From SIG307 sp964609025 (GTDB lineage Bacteria > Bacillota > Clostridia > Lachnospirales > Lachnospiraceae): 25,836 nucleotides of DNA. How positions within the stretch are numbered: position 1 is the stretch's first letter; each line of letters opens with the position of its first letter. The stretch spans positions 1-25,836 of the forward strand of contig CAZSQM010000028.1 of assembly GCA_964609025.1 (NCBI GenBank), given 5' to 3'. The notes under the pieces were generated by a model. That model searched no databases and was not told where the DNA came from. It saw only the letters and a list, made by a program, of their open reading frames with translations. Below are positions 1-9,800 of this stretch, in pieces. The position numbers and the translations under genes were made by a program.

Positions 1-1
1 A

Positions 2-619
2 GTTTGGAGAGAAGGGACAAAGAAATATTCGGCAGGAGAAAAACAGAGAGAACAAGTGGTGGGAGCCAGCGGCTCCGGGAAAAGTACGCTTTTAAATCTG
101 TGCGGCGGCTTAGACCGTCCAACCGGCGGGAAGGTGTTCATCGGGGATGTGGAGTTGTATAAAAACTCCGATGAGAAGCTGGCGGAAATCCGCAGAAAAA
201 AGATTGGGTTCGTTTTTCAGAATTACCAGCTGGTGCCGATTATGACAGCCTATGAAAATCTTGTAATGCCGGCGCTTTTAGACAGGCGGAAAATCGAGAA
301 AGAGTATGTGGAGAAACTGGCGGAGGCGCTCGGTATCACAGAGCGTCTGCATCACTTTCCGTCCCAGCTTTCCGGCGGCCAGCAGCAGAGAGTAGCCATC
401 GGAAGGGCGTTGGTAAATCATCCGGAATTGATTTTGGCAGATGAGCCGACGGGGAATCTGGATAAGGAGTCCGCGGGTGAAGTCATTGACCTGTTGGTGG
501 ATACCATGAAACGGTTTGACGGGACGCTTGTGATGATTACCCACGAGCCTGCCATTGCCGCGAGAGCGGACCGGATTTTCCGGATTGACGACGGAGTGCT
601 GACAGAGGAAATAAAGTAG
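2..619 (+). CDS. ABC transporter ATP-binding protein (5' end cut by window)
   Basis: This is the nucleotide-binding subunit of an ABC exporter of the MacB/LolD/FtsE-like class, which hydrolyses ATP at the inner face of the membrane to drive a partner permease. The frame shows Walker A (GASGSGKST), a Q-loop (VFQNYQLVP), the signature LSGGQQQR, Walker B with catalytic Glu (LILADEPTGNLD) and the H-loop (MITHEP). Family members usually have about 35-45 residues before Walker A. Here the frame stays open to the left edge with only about 19 codons, and the GTG at 56 has no well-spaced ribosome binding site. The true start therefore probably lies upstream. The residues before Walker A match the family poorly, so an error or break at the window edge is possible. 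Its permease partner is not in the window; the next gene downstream is a GNAT enzyme with its own promoter. Confidence 0.9.
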   Translation, partial: VWREGTKKYSAGEKQREQVVGASGSGKSTLLNLCGGLDRPTGGKVFIGDVELYKNSDEKLAEIRRKKIGFVFQNYQLVPIMTAYENLVMPALLDRRKIEKEYVEKLAEALGITERLHHFPSQLSGGQQQRVAIGRALVNHPELILADEPTGNLDKESAGEVIDLLVDTMKRFDGTLVMITHEPAIAARADRIFRIDDGVLTEEIK

Positions 620-647
620 GCAGTTTTCCCGATTGTACCCCGGAAGG

Positions 648-676
648 TTGTAATTTTGCCGTGAGTATGCTATGCT
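648..676 (+). promoter_or_regulatory. Sigma-A promoter for the GNAT-tadA pair
   Basis: TTGTAA and TATGCT are separated by exactly 17 nt in the gap after the ABC gene. Transcription would start near 683, leaving a leader of about 37 nt before the GNAT start at 720. The -35 matches consensus at 4 of 6 positions and the -10 at 4 of 6, so the call rests on spacing and position. Confidence 0.5.
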
Positions 677-719
677 TTAAGCAGACAAAGCACGATTTTT
701 CGGACAGGGGATTTTGAAA

Positions 720-1520
720 ATGATAACGACGGTAAAACGGTTACATTTATGGGAACGTAAAAGGCTTTTGAACAGAATGAAAGAATGTGAAAAGCGGGGC
801 GGCGTGTCTGCTTCGCTTTTTTTAGAAGCGGAAATGAACGCGCTGCAATCGGCGGATTGTTTCTTTTTTTACGGAACAAAACGGAAGTGCAAGGGGGTTC
901 TTTCCGTGTTTTTTTCGTCGGAAACGCAAGCGGAGTTTACGGTGGCGGAGTTTGTGCCGGAAAAAGAGGTTCTGCCGGAGCTGTTTGGGGCGGCGCTTGC
1001 CGAGTGCCGCAGGTGTTCTGTAAAGGAAGTGTATACGGTGGTAAACCCGCTGCTTGGATTTTCAAAATTAAACGAGTGCGGCGTGCGGCTTTCCTATGCG
1101 TTTTCGGAATATTTTTTGTGCTGTGATATCAATACGCTGACAGGAAACGCTACGGAGAGCAAAGAAAGACAAGAAGGAGAAGCGTTAAAGGAAGCGGTGT
1201 TACACCGCTATGAGGAAGCGGACGGAGCGGTTCGGTATTGTCTTGCCGGACAGGGGCAGGAGGCGGCGGAATGTCTGGTGACGCCGTTTGACGAGGGGAA
1301 AATGTGGTATTTGTTCCGGTTAGAAACAAAAGAGGAATTCAGGCGGCAGGGGTTTGCCCGACGGCTGCTCCGTGAAACGGCAAGGGAGCTTGCGGCGGCA
1401 GGGGCAGAGCGAATCCGGCTTCAGGTATCCTCGAAAAACCGCCCGGCGGAAACGCTTTACCGGCAGCTGGGGTTTTGGACGGAGGAGCAGAGAGATTATT
1501 ACAAAACAGAGGAGTTTTAA
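720..1520 (+). CDS. GNAT family N-acetyltransferase
   Basis: The C-terminal half is a GNAT acetyltransferase fold that moves an acetyl group from acetyl-CoA to an amine; the substrate is not predictable. The acetyl-CoA motif A is visible around residues 203-225 (EEFRRQGFARRLL), followed by the late motif NRPAETLYRQLGFW typical of the family. The first 150 or so residues do not show a recognisable second GNAT motif and may be a degenerate GNAT repeat or a substrate domain. I chose ATG at 720 because AGGGG at 706-710 is 9 nt upstream; a TTG at 714 is only 3 nt from it. The stop codon abuts the ATG of tadA directly, so the two are probably translated together. A role linked to tRNA modification is not supported beyond this adjacency. 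Confidence 0.85.
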   Translation: MITTVKRLHLWERKRLLNRMKECEKRGGVSASLFLEAEMNALQSADCFFFYGTKRKCKGVLSVFFSSETQAEFTVAEFVPEKEVLPELFGAALAECRRCSVKEVYTVVNPLLGFSKLNECGVRLSYAFSEYFLCCDINTLTGNATESKERQEGEALKEAVLHRYEEADGAVRYCLAGQGQEAAECLVTPFDEGKMWYLFRLETKEEFRRQGFARRLLRETARELAAAGAERIRLQVSSKNRPAETLYRQLGFWTEEQRDYYKTEEF

Positions 1521-2129
1521 ATGGAGCAGCAGGAAAAGAATACAAGGCAGACGGACAGGGAAGCAAAGGAACGTGCTTTTTTACGGCGGCAGAAGCTGAA
1601 ACAGGAAAAAGAGGCAAAAAAGCAGGAACAGCTTTCCGAGGAAAGAGAGAGGCAGCAGAAGGAGGACTCCCGTTTTATGCGGGAAGCGCTGCGGCAGGCA
1701 AAGAAAGCAGCGGCATTGGGAGAGGTGCCCATAGGGTGCGTTTTGGTGAGCGGCGGAAGGATTGTGGCGAGAGGGTATAACCGGCGCAATACCGACAAAA
1801 CCACGCTTGCCCATGCGGAGCTTGCGGCAATCCGGAAGGGCAGCCGTAAGTTTCAGGACTGGCGGCTGGAAAACTGCACGCTGTATGTGACCCTGGAGCC
1901 CTGTCCGATGTGCGCGGGAGCCATCGTACAGGCGCGTATTCCGCGGGTGGTGGCAGGCTGCATGAATCCGAAAGCGGGCTGCGCCGGTTCGGTATTAAAT
2001 GTGCTGAATACACCGGGATTTAATCATACGGTAAAATTTGAGAGCGGAATTCTGGAAAAGGAATGTGCGGAAATTTTGCAGGATTTTTTTAGGGAATTAC
2101 GCCAAAACGGCAGGAAGATTGAAAAATAA
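1521..2129 (+). CDS. tadA: tRNA-specific adenosine deaminase TadA
   Basis: TadA converts adenosine to inosine at the wobble position (A34) of tRNA-Arg(ACG), a cytoplasmic and usually essential reaction. The zinc deaminase signature is complete: HAE (His98, catalytic Glu100) and PCPMC (Cys128, Cys131). The core from about residue 51 (RFMREALRQAKKAAALGEVP) aligns with the start of ordinary TadA proteins. The preceding 50 residues are almost purely Lys, Glu, Arg and Gln, and are not part of the family. Two starts are plausible: ATG 1521, right after the GNAT stop with GAGGAG 6 nt upstream, giving 202 residues; and ATG 1677 (Met53) with AAGGAGG upstream, giving 150 residues, the usual length. Both may be used. 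Low-complexity charged extensions of this kind normally form helix or coil and may bind RNA, but that is inference. Confidence 0.93.
   Translation: MEQQEKNTRQTDREAKERAFLRRQKLKQEKEAKKQEQLSEERERQQKEDSRFMREALRQAKKAAALGEVPIGCVLVSGGRIVARGYNRRNTDKTTLAHAELAAIRKGSRKFQDWRLENCTLYVTLEPCPMCAGAIVQARIPRVVAGCMNPKAGCAGSVLNVLNTPGFNHTVKFESGILEKECAEILQDFFRELRQNGRKIEK
1659..1679 (+). promoter_or_regulatory. Internal ribosome binding site and alternative tadA start
   Basis: AAGGAGG at 1659-1665 lies 11 nt before an in-frame ATG at 1677. This start would give a TadA of normal length without the charged extension. The spacing is a little long, and purine-rich Glu/Lys/Arg codons can produce such a match by chance. 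Confidence 0.4.
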
Positions 2130-2153
2130 CTTTCTTTTATGGGGGAAAAGGAG

Positions 2154-2190
2154 TATACTATTCTTGGGGCAAATTCTTGTAAACGGGGTG
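2154..2190 (+). promoter_or_regulatory. -10 element and RBS of the SMC operon
   Basis: TATACT at 2154-2159 is a good -10 hexamer placed 25 nt after the tadA stop; no good -35 sits 16-18 nt upstream (TTGAAA at 2119 is 29 nt away). GGGGTG at 2185-2190 is 5 nt before ATG 2196. A start of transcription near 2166 would exclude the upstream ATG at 2139, which also has no ribosome binding site. Confidence 0.4.
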
Positions 2191-2195
2191 TAACA

Positions 2196-4469
2196 ATGGC
2201 GGTTACGATTAAAATGAATATGATGAACCGGATAGTAAAGGGTGAAACGCTGTTCGAAGAAGGTATGGAGTCGGACGGTATTTTTCTGCTGTTAAAAGGA
2301 CGGGCGGTACTGGTGAATTCCAATGTCCGGCTGACGGCGGACAGCGGGGATTTTCTCGGTCTGTGGGATATTTATGCGGGCAGACGGAGAATGAGCTGCG
2401 TTGCGGCGGAGGATATGACGGTGTATGCCTTTCCGGTAAAAGAGGCGGCCGAGATTCGGACGGTATTGGAGGCAAACAAGGAGTATGGCGGCAGAATGAC
2501 GGCGTCTTTGGGGCATTTCATTACGGAGCTTTTCGAAAGACAGGACGCGTATACGCACGAGGCAAAGAAACTGCCGGAGGTCATTACGGAATTGTACCGT
2601 CAGTATTGTGCCCGGTGCAAAACGGAAGAACTGCGTGCCGCAGAGCTTCCGAAGGCGGGAACGGAAGCGTTTGTTCCGTCTGCTTCGCCGGAATGGCTGG
2701 AGTATTACTTAGACGCCGCAAAGATACCGGCAGAGGTCCAGAAAAGTTATTTTTCCTGCGGCACGGAAGTGGCGCTGCGCCATATAGAAGAACAGATACG
2801 TTTAATTCAGGCACTGTTAGAAGAGTGTGCGAAGCAGGGTGACTTTATAAGACGGCAGGGCGCGGTTTTGATGAACGGTGGCGCGGACAATTTATTTTTC
2901 TTCTTCTGCGCGTTAGAGAATACGGCAAAGTCCGCAGAGGCGAAAAAGGCGGCGGTTTTGCTCCGGGAGATTGCGGAGAAAAGGCTGGACGAGCTTGCCG
3001 CGTTGTTTGGACGGTATGCGGGAGTGCCGTTTGACACGCATGAAAAGCGACGTGAGGAGAGAAAACGGGGGACGGCGGCAGTAGCAGAAGAACCTTGTGA
3101 GAATGCTCTGGAGCAGATTCTTTCCTATGCGGGCGTTTCGGAAGAGGCGGCGGTAGAATATACCGCGCTGGTGCAAAGGTTTGCGGCGTTAGAGGACAAG
3201 ACCTCCACGGAGGACGAGGTACGCAGGCTCAGGAAGCAGCTTTCCGACGCGTTTTATCGTTTGTATGAGGCAGTGTTTGGAAAGGCATACAAAAAAGAGG
3301 ACGGGGAGCTTCCGCTTCCGATACGTTTGTTTTTAGAGTTTGGCTTTTTGGATGAGAAGCTGATTACACGAACGCAGATGTTAGAGCTGGAAAAGCTGGA
3401 GCTTGAACCGGTCGGCACGGAGGCTTCGGGCTGCCATGTCTTTACGGTGCGCGAGTGGCTGACCTGGGTTTATGAAGGAAAACGGGAGCCGTCGAAGAAC
3501 GAATTTGACCAGGAATATGCGGAAATGCTGCGGGAAATGAAAAAAAGCGGTCAGATTACCGAAGAAGAGGAGGCTGCAAGGCTTAAGAATCCGGAGGAAC
3601 GGCTGCATTACGAAATACAGAATTTGTTCCGTTACAACCATCGTCTGGTAAACGGTCAATTAAGTATTTTTGTTCCGTTCCTTTACGAAGAACTTTTAGC
3701 GGGCGGCATAGAGCGTGCCTTTCTTTCCAAACAGGCCGTTTTAAAGGCGTTGGATTGGCTGCGGGGACTGGATTATTCCCTTTTTTACCGGGAATTTCTG
3801 TATATGAACAAAAAGCTCGGTATCGAGAAGGAGTACCGCATGGCGGAGGTGCTGCCGGATATTATTCTTTTCCCGACGATGGGAAGCAAGAGTATTTTGT
3901 GGCAGGATATCAGCTGCCGCCGCAGGGATACGCCGGGCAGATTTTTACTGCCGCTGTTTGCGGAGGTTCCGGTGGAGGACTTGCTGATTCGCGTCTGCGG
4001 GCGTTATCGCTGGGAGCTTTGCCGCACCATACAGGGGGCGGCATGGAATAATATCCAGATTAAGTCGCTGACTTCGGAATATACGGATTATCTGATGTAT
4101 TACAGAAAGAACAGGGATATTTCCGAGGAGCGGAAAGAAAAAATAAAAGCACAGCTGCAAAAAGGAAAGAATAATTACCGCGAAGTGTATGCGATGGACT
4201 ATGAGGTGTGGATAAAGAACGAATCGACGGGCGCCGTTAAGCTGAACAAGGTGGCGCGGGAAATTCTTGCCACCTATTGTCCGTTTGATGTAAAAACCAG
4301 AGCCCGGCTGGCACAGCAGCCGGCGTTTGAGGAAGCAATGGCAAGACAGACAAGAGAGCATGCGAGAAAGCTGCGGGAAACCGAGCTTCGTAATTTTGCT
4401 CTGACGAAGAACGGAATCGAACTTCCGAAGGAGCTGTTGGATACGCTCGCTTATTATAAGGAGCATTAG
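2196..4469 (+). CDS. Cyclic-nucleotide-binding-fold protein with large unknown C-terminal region (SMC operon gene 1)
   Basis: Residues 10-130 look like the jelly-roll of Crp/Fnr cyclic-nucleotide-binding domains (VKGETLFEEGMESDGIFLLL, then SGDFLGLWDIYAGRR and VYAFPVKEAAEI). The phosphate-binding cassette (FGE...RxA) is not recognisable, so ligand binding is doubtful. The remaining 620 residues are mainly helical and charged, with a conserved-looking block near residues 560-680 rich in Arg, Trp and aromatic residues; I do not recognise a family there. No DNA-binding helix-turn-helix, signal peptide or membrane segment is evident. It is the first gene of a five-gene operon and lies 74 nt before the JetA-like gene. 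I infer a sensor, scaffold or effector for the SMC complex. I chose ATG 2196 over 2139 because of its ribosome binding site and the -10 element between the two. Confidence 0.75.
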   Translation: MAVTIKMNMMNRIVKGETLFEEGMESDGIFLLLKGRAVLVNSNVRLTADSGDFLGLWDIYAGRRRMSCVAAEDMTVYAFPVKEAAEIRTVLEANKEYGGRMTASLGHFITELFERQDAYTHEAKKLPEVITELYRQYCARCKTEELRAAELPKAGTEAFVPSASPEWLEYYLDAAKIPAEVQKSYFSCGTEVALRHIEEQIRLIQALLEECAKQGDFIRRQGAVLMNGGADNLFFFFCALENTAKSAEAKKAAVLLREIAEKRLDELAALFGRYAGVPFDTHEKRREERKRGTAAVAEEPCENALEQILSYAGVSEEAAVEYTALVQRFAALEDKTSTEDEVRRLRKQLSDAFYRLYEAVFGKAYKKEDGELPLPIRLFLEFGFLDEKLITRTQMLELEKLELEPVGTEASGCHVFTVREWLTWVYEGKREPSKNEFDQEYAEMLREMKKSGQITEEEEAARLKNPEERLHYEIQNLFRYNHRLVNGQLSIFVPFLYEELLAGGIERAFLSKQAVLKALDWLRGLDYSLFYREFLYMNKKLGIEKEYRMAEVLPDIILFPTMGSKSILWQDISCRRRDTPGRFLLPLFAEVPVEDLLIRVCGRYRWELCRTIQGAAWNNIQIKSLTSEYTDYLMYYRKNRDISEERKEKIKAQLQKGKNNYREVYAMDYEVWIKNESTGAVKLNKVAREILATYCPFDVKTRARLAQQPAFEEAMARQTREHARKLRETELRNFALTKNGIELPKELLDTLAYYKEH

Positions 4470-4543
4470 GGAACGCCGATGTAATCGATAGGTGTAAAAA
4501 GCACTCATCGCCGTAAAGGAAACAACAAAGAAGGAGGCACAGT

Positions 4544-6094
4544 ATGGACGGCACTTATCAGATGCTGCATGATATCATTGATTTTCATAGTGACCGTATG
4601 CGGAATTTGAGGCGGTATTATCCGTTTTTCTGTCTTCAGAATACTGCGTTTCATTTGTTCAAGGAAGGAAAATATGCCTTTCTTGATATGGGCTATATTA
4701 CATTGGCGGTGCTCCGGTATTTTATCGAAGAGAACCAATTCAACGACCGGGCGTTGCAGTATCCTGAAATTGCTGCGTTTCTTTCGGGAATCCTGACAAG
4801 AGATTTCGAACTTTCCCTGCCGAAGGAGGAAGAAAAGGAGCTAATCGACTATATTTTCGATAAGCTGAAGAACGACGGGAAGCCCTTTGTTATGGAGTAT
4901 TTTGACCCGGCAAAGAGGACAAAGGCGGCAGTGCGGATGAAGCTGATTGATTCCGTACTTTCCGGTAATACGGTATTGTATACCGTTACGGCGGACGCCA
5001 TTGAGTTTTATCTGGACACAAAGGAAATCCGGGACGAAAGTAAAATCAATATCCAGCAGATTTTGTTGGAGAAAATGATACACACGAAGAACTTTAAGGG
5101 CGGCATTGACGTAATCCGGCGGATTAACAGCGAGGTAAACCGTCTGCGCCTGCAAAAGAAAGAGGTGCTGGCGCTGCTTGGCAGCAATGTGTTTGACGGC
5201 GTTAAGGCGCTGGAGGAGTTCCAGCAGACCGGCATGCGCTGGTTTTCCGAGGAGCAGAAGCTTTTTTCCCACAACATGGAGCTGATGGAGCGGGCGCGGG
5301 CAAAGGCGGAGGAAACCGTTTCGGGAGAGCGCGACACAGAGGCATTACGCGGGATTTACCAGTTAGAAACCGAGCTAAAGAAAGCGATGGCAAATCACGG
5401 GGAGCTGCTGGCGGACTGTATGGATTTGCAGGTGCGCGCGGATGAAATGATTCATAAGTACAAGTACAGCAGATTGCGCGGAGCATTTGATTTCCGGGCA
5501 TTCGTGGCAGCGGCGGAAGAAGCGGAGGATATGTCGCTGCTTTCTCATTTGATTGAACCGTTACTTATGCCAAGACTGCACAAGCAGTTTACGTTATTAC
5601 AGACGGATGAGCTGCTTTCGCCGCCTGCGGAATCGGGAGAAACGGCGGAGCTGACCGGCGAGGCAAAAGAGGAAATGTATTTGTTTGAGGATGAGATAGA
5701 GGAGGAGCGGATTTCCGGTAATTATGCGGCGATTGTAAAGACGCTCTTTGACGAGCTTTTATATGCGGAGCGGGTAACGCTTTCGGAGCTGAACCGGAAG
5801 CTGGAGGTGAAGTTTTTTGACGGCATTTTCCGCAACAGCGATTATTATTCCTTTTTGGTACATATCTGCCAGAAGAAGGAATACGACTTAGAGCAGGTAC
5901 GAAAGAAGCAGGATACATTTTTTGAGGGAATTCTTGCAAAGCTGCTGCAGGAGCAGCCGGAACGCAAATATGCGGGGCTTAGATTCCGGCTGATTATGAA
6001 GCCGGAGGCGGAGGAACTTTTGCACCGGATTGCGGGCATGGAACGGGACGCGGTGTTTACGACGACGGAGATTGTGTTCGAGAGGATGAACTAA
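4544..6094 (+). CDS. JetA/MukF-like subunit of an SMC complex (SMC operon gene 2)
   Basis: The 516-residue product matches, by length and overall style, the DUF5716 or Wadjet JetA family, the kleisin-type subunit that bridges the SMC heads in MukBEF-like complexes. This is recognition from memory, not a search. The N-terminal 110 residues (motifs YYPFFCLQNTAFHLF and AVLRYFIEE) would form a winged-helix region. Residues about 190-320 are long amphipathic helices, and a second compact domain follows an acidic linker near residue 370-385. AAGGAGG at 4531-4537 is 6 nt from the ATG, an excellent site. The small subunit gene follows after 19 nt and the SMC gene overlaps that one, the gene order expected for jetA-jetB-jetC or mukF-mukE-mukB. 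The protein is likely cytoplasmic and DNA-associated. Confidence 0.7.
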   Translation: MDGTYQMLHDIIDFHSDRMRNLRRYYPFFCLQNTAFHLFKEGKYAFLDMGYITLAVLRYFIEENQFNDRALQYPEIAAFLSGILTRDFELSLPKEEEKELIDYIFDKLKNDGKPFVMEYFDPAKRTKAAVRMKLIDSVLSGNTVLYTVTADAIEFYLDTKEIRDESKINIQQILLEKMIHTKNFKGGIDVIRRINSEVNRLRLQKKEVLALLGSNVFDGVKALEEFQQTGMRWFSEEQKLFSHNMELMERARAKAEETVSGERDTEALRGIYQLETELKKAMANHGELLADCMDLQVRADEMIHKYKYSRLRGAFDFRAFVAAAEEAEDMSLLSHLIEPLLMPRLHKQFTLLQTDELLSPPAESGETAELTGEAKEEMYLFEDEIEEERISGNYAAIVKTLFDELLYAERVTLSELNRKLEVKFFDGIFRNSDYYSFLVHICQKKEYDLEQVRKKQDTFFEGILAKLLQEQPERKYAGLRFRLIMKPEAEELLHRIAGMERDAVFTTTEIVFERMN

Positions 6095-6113
6095 GGCAAA
6101 GGCGGGAAGAACA

Positions 6114-6848
6114 ATGGAACAGAAGAATCTGGAAAAGGCAACGGAGCTTTTGGCGGCGCTCTTAATCGGGGAGCCGGTGGAGGCGCGGGGAGGAAAGAAT
6201 GCGGGACTGTATGAGGCATATCACGAATCGGGCGAGGTAAGCGATGCGCTGGATTTGATGCTGAAAAAATTGAATTTGCGGGTGTATGAATACAATTACG
6301 CAATGTATGTATCCGTAGGAGAGCATAACCGCGTGTTCGGCTACTCCAACGAGGATTTGAAACGCCTGATGGGACTTCGCTTAAATAAGGAGCTGTATCT
6401 TTGCTATTATTTGATTTATCAGGCGGCGGCATGCTTTTATCAGGATTCCGCCACCTATAACTATACGGAGTATATCAAGGCGGAGGATTTACTGGAGGCG
6501 ACAAACCATTCGCTTGCCGGGATGATTTCAAAGCTGCACCGGTTTTCCAGCGAAACGCCGGAGGAAAAGAGCTTTACCGCTCTGGCAATGACGTGGGACG
6601 AGCTTCCGGTCATTGCGAACGAGGATACCCAGGGCGTCCGCGCGGGACGAGGTTCGAAAAGCGGTTTTGTAAAGCTTGTGTTTAATTTTCTGGTGTCCCA
6701 GGGCTTGTTTACCGAGGCGCAGGAACGGTATTATCCGACCGACCGTATGCATGCGCTGATCCGGAGATATTTCGAGGAGGAAAAGGGCAGACTTTACGAA
6801 TTGCAGATGCAGCAGAGCAAAGGAGGAGAAGACGGTGCCGCATATTAA
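6114..6848 (+). CDS. JetB/MukE-like small subunit of an SMC complex (SMC operon gene 3)
   Basis: The 244-residue product sits between the JetA-like and SMC genes, exactly where MukE/JetB (kite-type winged-helix dimer) subunits lie. Its style fits the DUF6063 group that I remember beside DUF5716 genes. Visible features are a tandem winged-helix-like composition (residues 40-200), several Tyr-rich helices (LYLCYYLIYQAAACFYQDS) and a terminal helical region ending in a Gln/Lys/Gly tail. There are no catalytic motifs. The last 14 bases overlap the SMC gene, whose ribosome binding site (AAGGAGGAG at 6820-6828) lies inside this gene, implying coupled translation and fixed stoichiometry. The kite assignment is from context rather than a detected motif. 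Confidence 0.6.
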   Translation: MEQKNLEKATELLAALLIGEPVEARGGKNAGLYEAYHESGEVSDALDLMLKKLNLRVYEYNYAMYVSVGEHNRVFGYSNEDLKRLMGLRLNKELYLCYYLIYQAAACFYQDSATYNYTEYIKAEDLLEATNHSLAGMISKLHRFSSETPEEKSFTALAMTWDELPVIANEDTQGVRAGRGSKSGFVKLVFNFLVSQGLFTEAQERYYPTDRMHALIRRYFEEEKGRLYELQMQQSKGGEDGAAY

Positions 6849-9800
6849 CCGTATTCGTGTCAATAACGTAAAATATAATTTCGGAACGCAGGCCTATGAC
6901 GATTTTCTGATGAAGCCGTTTTGCGGGAATACGCTGTACGACCTGGCAAACGGCGGCGGGAAAAGCGTGCTGATGCTTCTGCTTTTGCAGAATATGATTC
7001 CGAATTGTACCTTAGATGAAAAGCAGCCGATTGAGAAGCTGTTTCGAAGCGGTGAGGGAAGCAAAACCATTCATTCTCTGATTGAATGGCAGTTAGACGA
7101 TGAGAATATCCGGAACGGGTTCCGGTATATGACGACGGGCTTTTGTGCCAGAAAGGCAGCCGAGTCGGAGGAGGAAACAAAGGATACCGCCTCCATTGAA
7201 TATTTTAATTACTGCATTTTTTACCGGGAGTATAATGCGAACGACATCCGCAACCTTCCGCTGGTAAAGGAGAAGGAGCGCATTACTTACAGCGGTCTGC
7301 GGCGGTATTTAAAGGAGCTGGAGAGGGACAATTCGCTGATTGTGCGGGTGTTTGACCGTAAGGGCGAGTATCAGAATTTTATTGCGGACTACGGTATCTA
7401 TGAGAGTGAATGGGAGATTATCCGCGGCATCAATAAAACGGAGGGACATGTCCGGACCTATTTTGAAACGAATTATAAAACGACCCGTAAGGTCGTGGAG
7501 GATTTACTGATTGAAGAAATTCTCGGCACTTCTTTCCGCAGAAAGGCGGGAAAGGAGGACGCGCAGGATGCGATGTCAAAAACCCTTCTGGATATGAAGG
7601 ACAAGTTGGTAGAGCTTGCAAAACAAAAGGACGCCATAAAGAATTACGACAGGCAGGAGGAGGTCCTTTCGGAATTTTCCAACCGCGTTGCGTTTCTCGG
7701 CTCGGTTTACGGGGAACAGGGAGAGGCAAAGACGCAGTTAAACCGTATTTATAATGCGGCGCAGTATTATCTGAACGGACGGGAACAGGCCGCAGGCGAA
7801 TTGAAGGACGCCGAGAATGCGGTAGAGGAGGAACTGCGCGGATATGAAGCGGAGCTTCTTTCGGCAGGGCTTTCCGAAGACCGTGAGATTGCAAAGGAAT
7901 ATGCGGAGCAGGTTTCCCGGCTTTTAGCGGAAAAAGAACAGAAAAAAGAGAGGGAAGAGGCACTTTCGGCTTTGCTGGTGCGCAAGGAATGTGCCAATGA
8001 TTATTTAGAGTATCTGGAGGAAAAGAAAAAGCGCGATGAAATGGCGGTAACGCTTCAGGCAATGACGGAGCAGAGCGGCCTGCAGGGGGAGCTTTCCGCC
8101 CTTGTCCGCGCTTATAAGCAAAAGAAAGAGCGTTACGAGGAGGAGCTTGCGGGCGCGCTTGCAAAAGCGGAGAGCGCGGCGGCGGGCGCCCTGTTAAAAT
8201 ATAAAACGGCGGAAAGTTCCAGAAAGGATGTGGAGCGTGAGGCGGCAGTAGCGGAAGTGCTTGCGGAACAGGCGAAAAAGGAGCTTTCTGCGCTTTACGC
8301 GAAAGTAAAGGAGCAAAAGGACGCCGTGGGGTTACTGCTTGCGGAGGACGCACAAAAGTACGCGGCGGAGTGCGGAGAACGGAAGTTAAAGGCTGCTGCA
8401 AAGCGCACGGCACTGAAGGAAGAAGCGAAGAGGCTTACGGAGGAACGGGAAGAGGCGCTTGATAAGGTACAGCGCGCCGAACAGGAGCTGTTGCGGTATC
8501 GAGACCATGCGGCTGCACGGGAGGCTGCGCAGGAAAGGCTTTCGGAGGAGAAGGTACGCGCGGATAAGCTGGCGGAGGCCTATGGTGAAAAGGATTACCG
8601 TGCTTTAAGGGAAGCGGTGCGTCTGCGCTGCCGGGAAGCCTATGCGGAACAGACAAGGCTTTCGGAGCAACTGTCCGCCGCAAAGAAAAGACGGCAGGAA
8701 ATCGAAGCGGGAGAGCTGTTTTCCTCTACGGAGGCGGCCCAGACCGTAAAGGAATATATTTGTACCAGACATAAAAAGAAAGCCGTTACGGGGGCGGAGT
8801 ATTTACAGAGCAAATCCGGTGAGGAGCAGGAGGAGCTTTTGCGTAATTTCCCGGGTTTGCCTTTTGCGGTCATTACCGAAGGCTTTGCAGAGGCGTCGGA
8901 GGATCATCTGCTTGCGGAGTGTATTCCGGAGGGCACGGTCGTTCCGGTGCTGCGGATTGAGTCACTCCGTGCCGGAAAGGAGCTGTTCCACCGGGAGCAG
9001 ATGCTTCTTTGCGTCAGGGACGGAGCGGTGTTGTTAGAGGAAAAGGCCAGACAGAAAGAACTGGTACGCCTTGCCCGTCTGGAGGAGGAAGCGGAATACG
9101 GAAAGAATCGTCTGCGTTCGCTTATAGAAGCCTATGAGGAGGACGAGGAGTTTTTGACCGGCTTTGTAGGACGGTATTATGAAACGATGTATTCCAAAAA
9201 GGCGGAATACGGAACGGAACAGGAGGACGAAGAGCTTTTAAGGGAGAAGCTGCGGGAGGAAAACGAGCGGCTTTCGGCGCTTTCGGAGCGTCTGCGGGCG
9301 ATTCCCGCGGAGGAAGAGGAATGCGCGAATATCATTGCGGGCTGTGAAGAAGAAGCGCGCAGCTACCGCCTGATTACGGAGCTGAACGCACAGGCGGAGG
9401 AAAAGGAAAAGGCGATTCGCGAGTTTGCGGCAAAGAAAGAGCGTCTGCAGGAGTGGAAAAAGGAAGCGAAGGACGCGGCAGAGGCGTTAGAAGCAGACTG
9501 TGCGGCAAAAAATGCGGAGATTGAAAGGCTGCGGGCGCAGGCGGAGGAAGTAAGACGGACCTGGGACAGCTATGCCGTTTACGACACGGAGGGAGAACCG
9601 GCACAGGTTTCCTGGGAGATTGGGGAGCTTGCGGTGCAGATTGACGGAAAAATTGCGGCGCTGCATACGGAGTCCTCTTCGATGGAGGATAAGCAGAGAT
9701 TATTGGATTCTTATGTGTCGGCAATGAACCGGCTGTTAAGAAATATTCGTGCGAGAGGGTTAAGCGTTGCGGAGCTGTCCGAATTATATGAGAAAAACGA

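Noticed and set aside
2139..2195. Start of the first SMC-operon gene at ATG 2139
   Set aside because: No ribosome binding site, it lies upstream of the -10 element TATACT, and the added 19 residues do not look like part of the domain. ATG 2196 is better.
7430..8413. Long minus-strand open frame opposite the SMC gene (327 codons), and a similar one at 9374-10033
   Set aside because: Pro-, Ala- and Arg-rich composition is the mirror image of Glu/Lys/Ala coiled-coil coding on the plus strand; no ribosome binding site or domain. Shadow frames.
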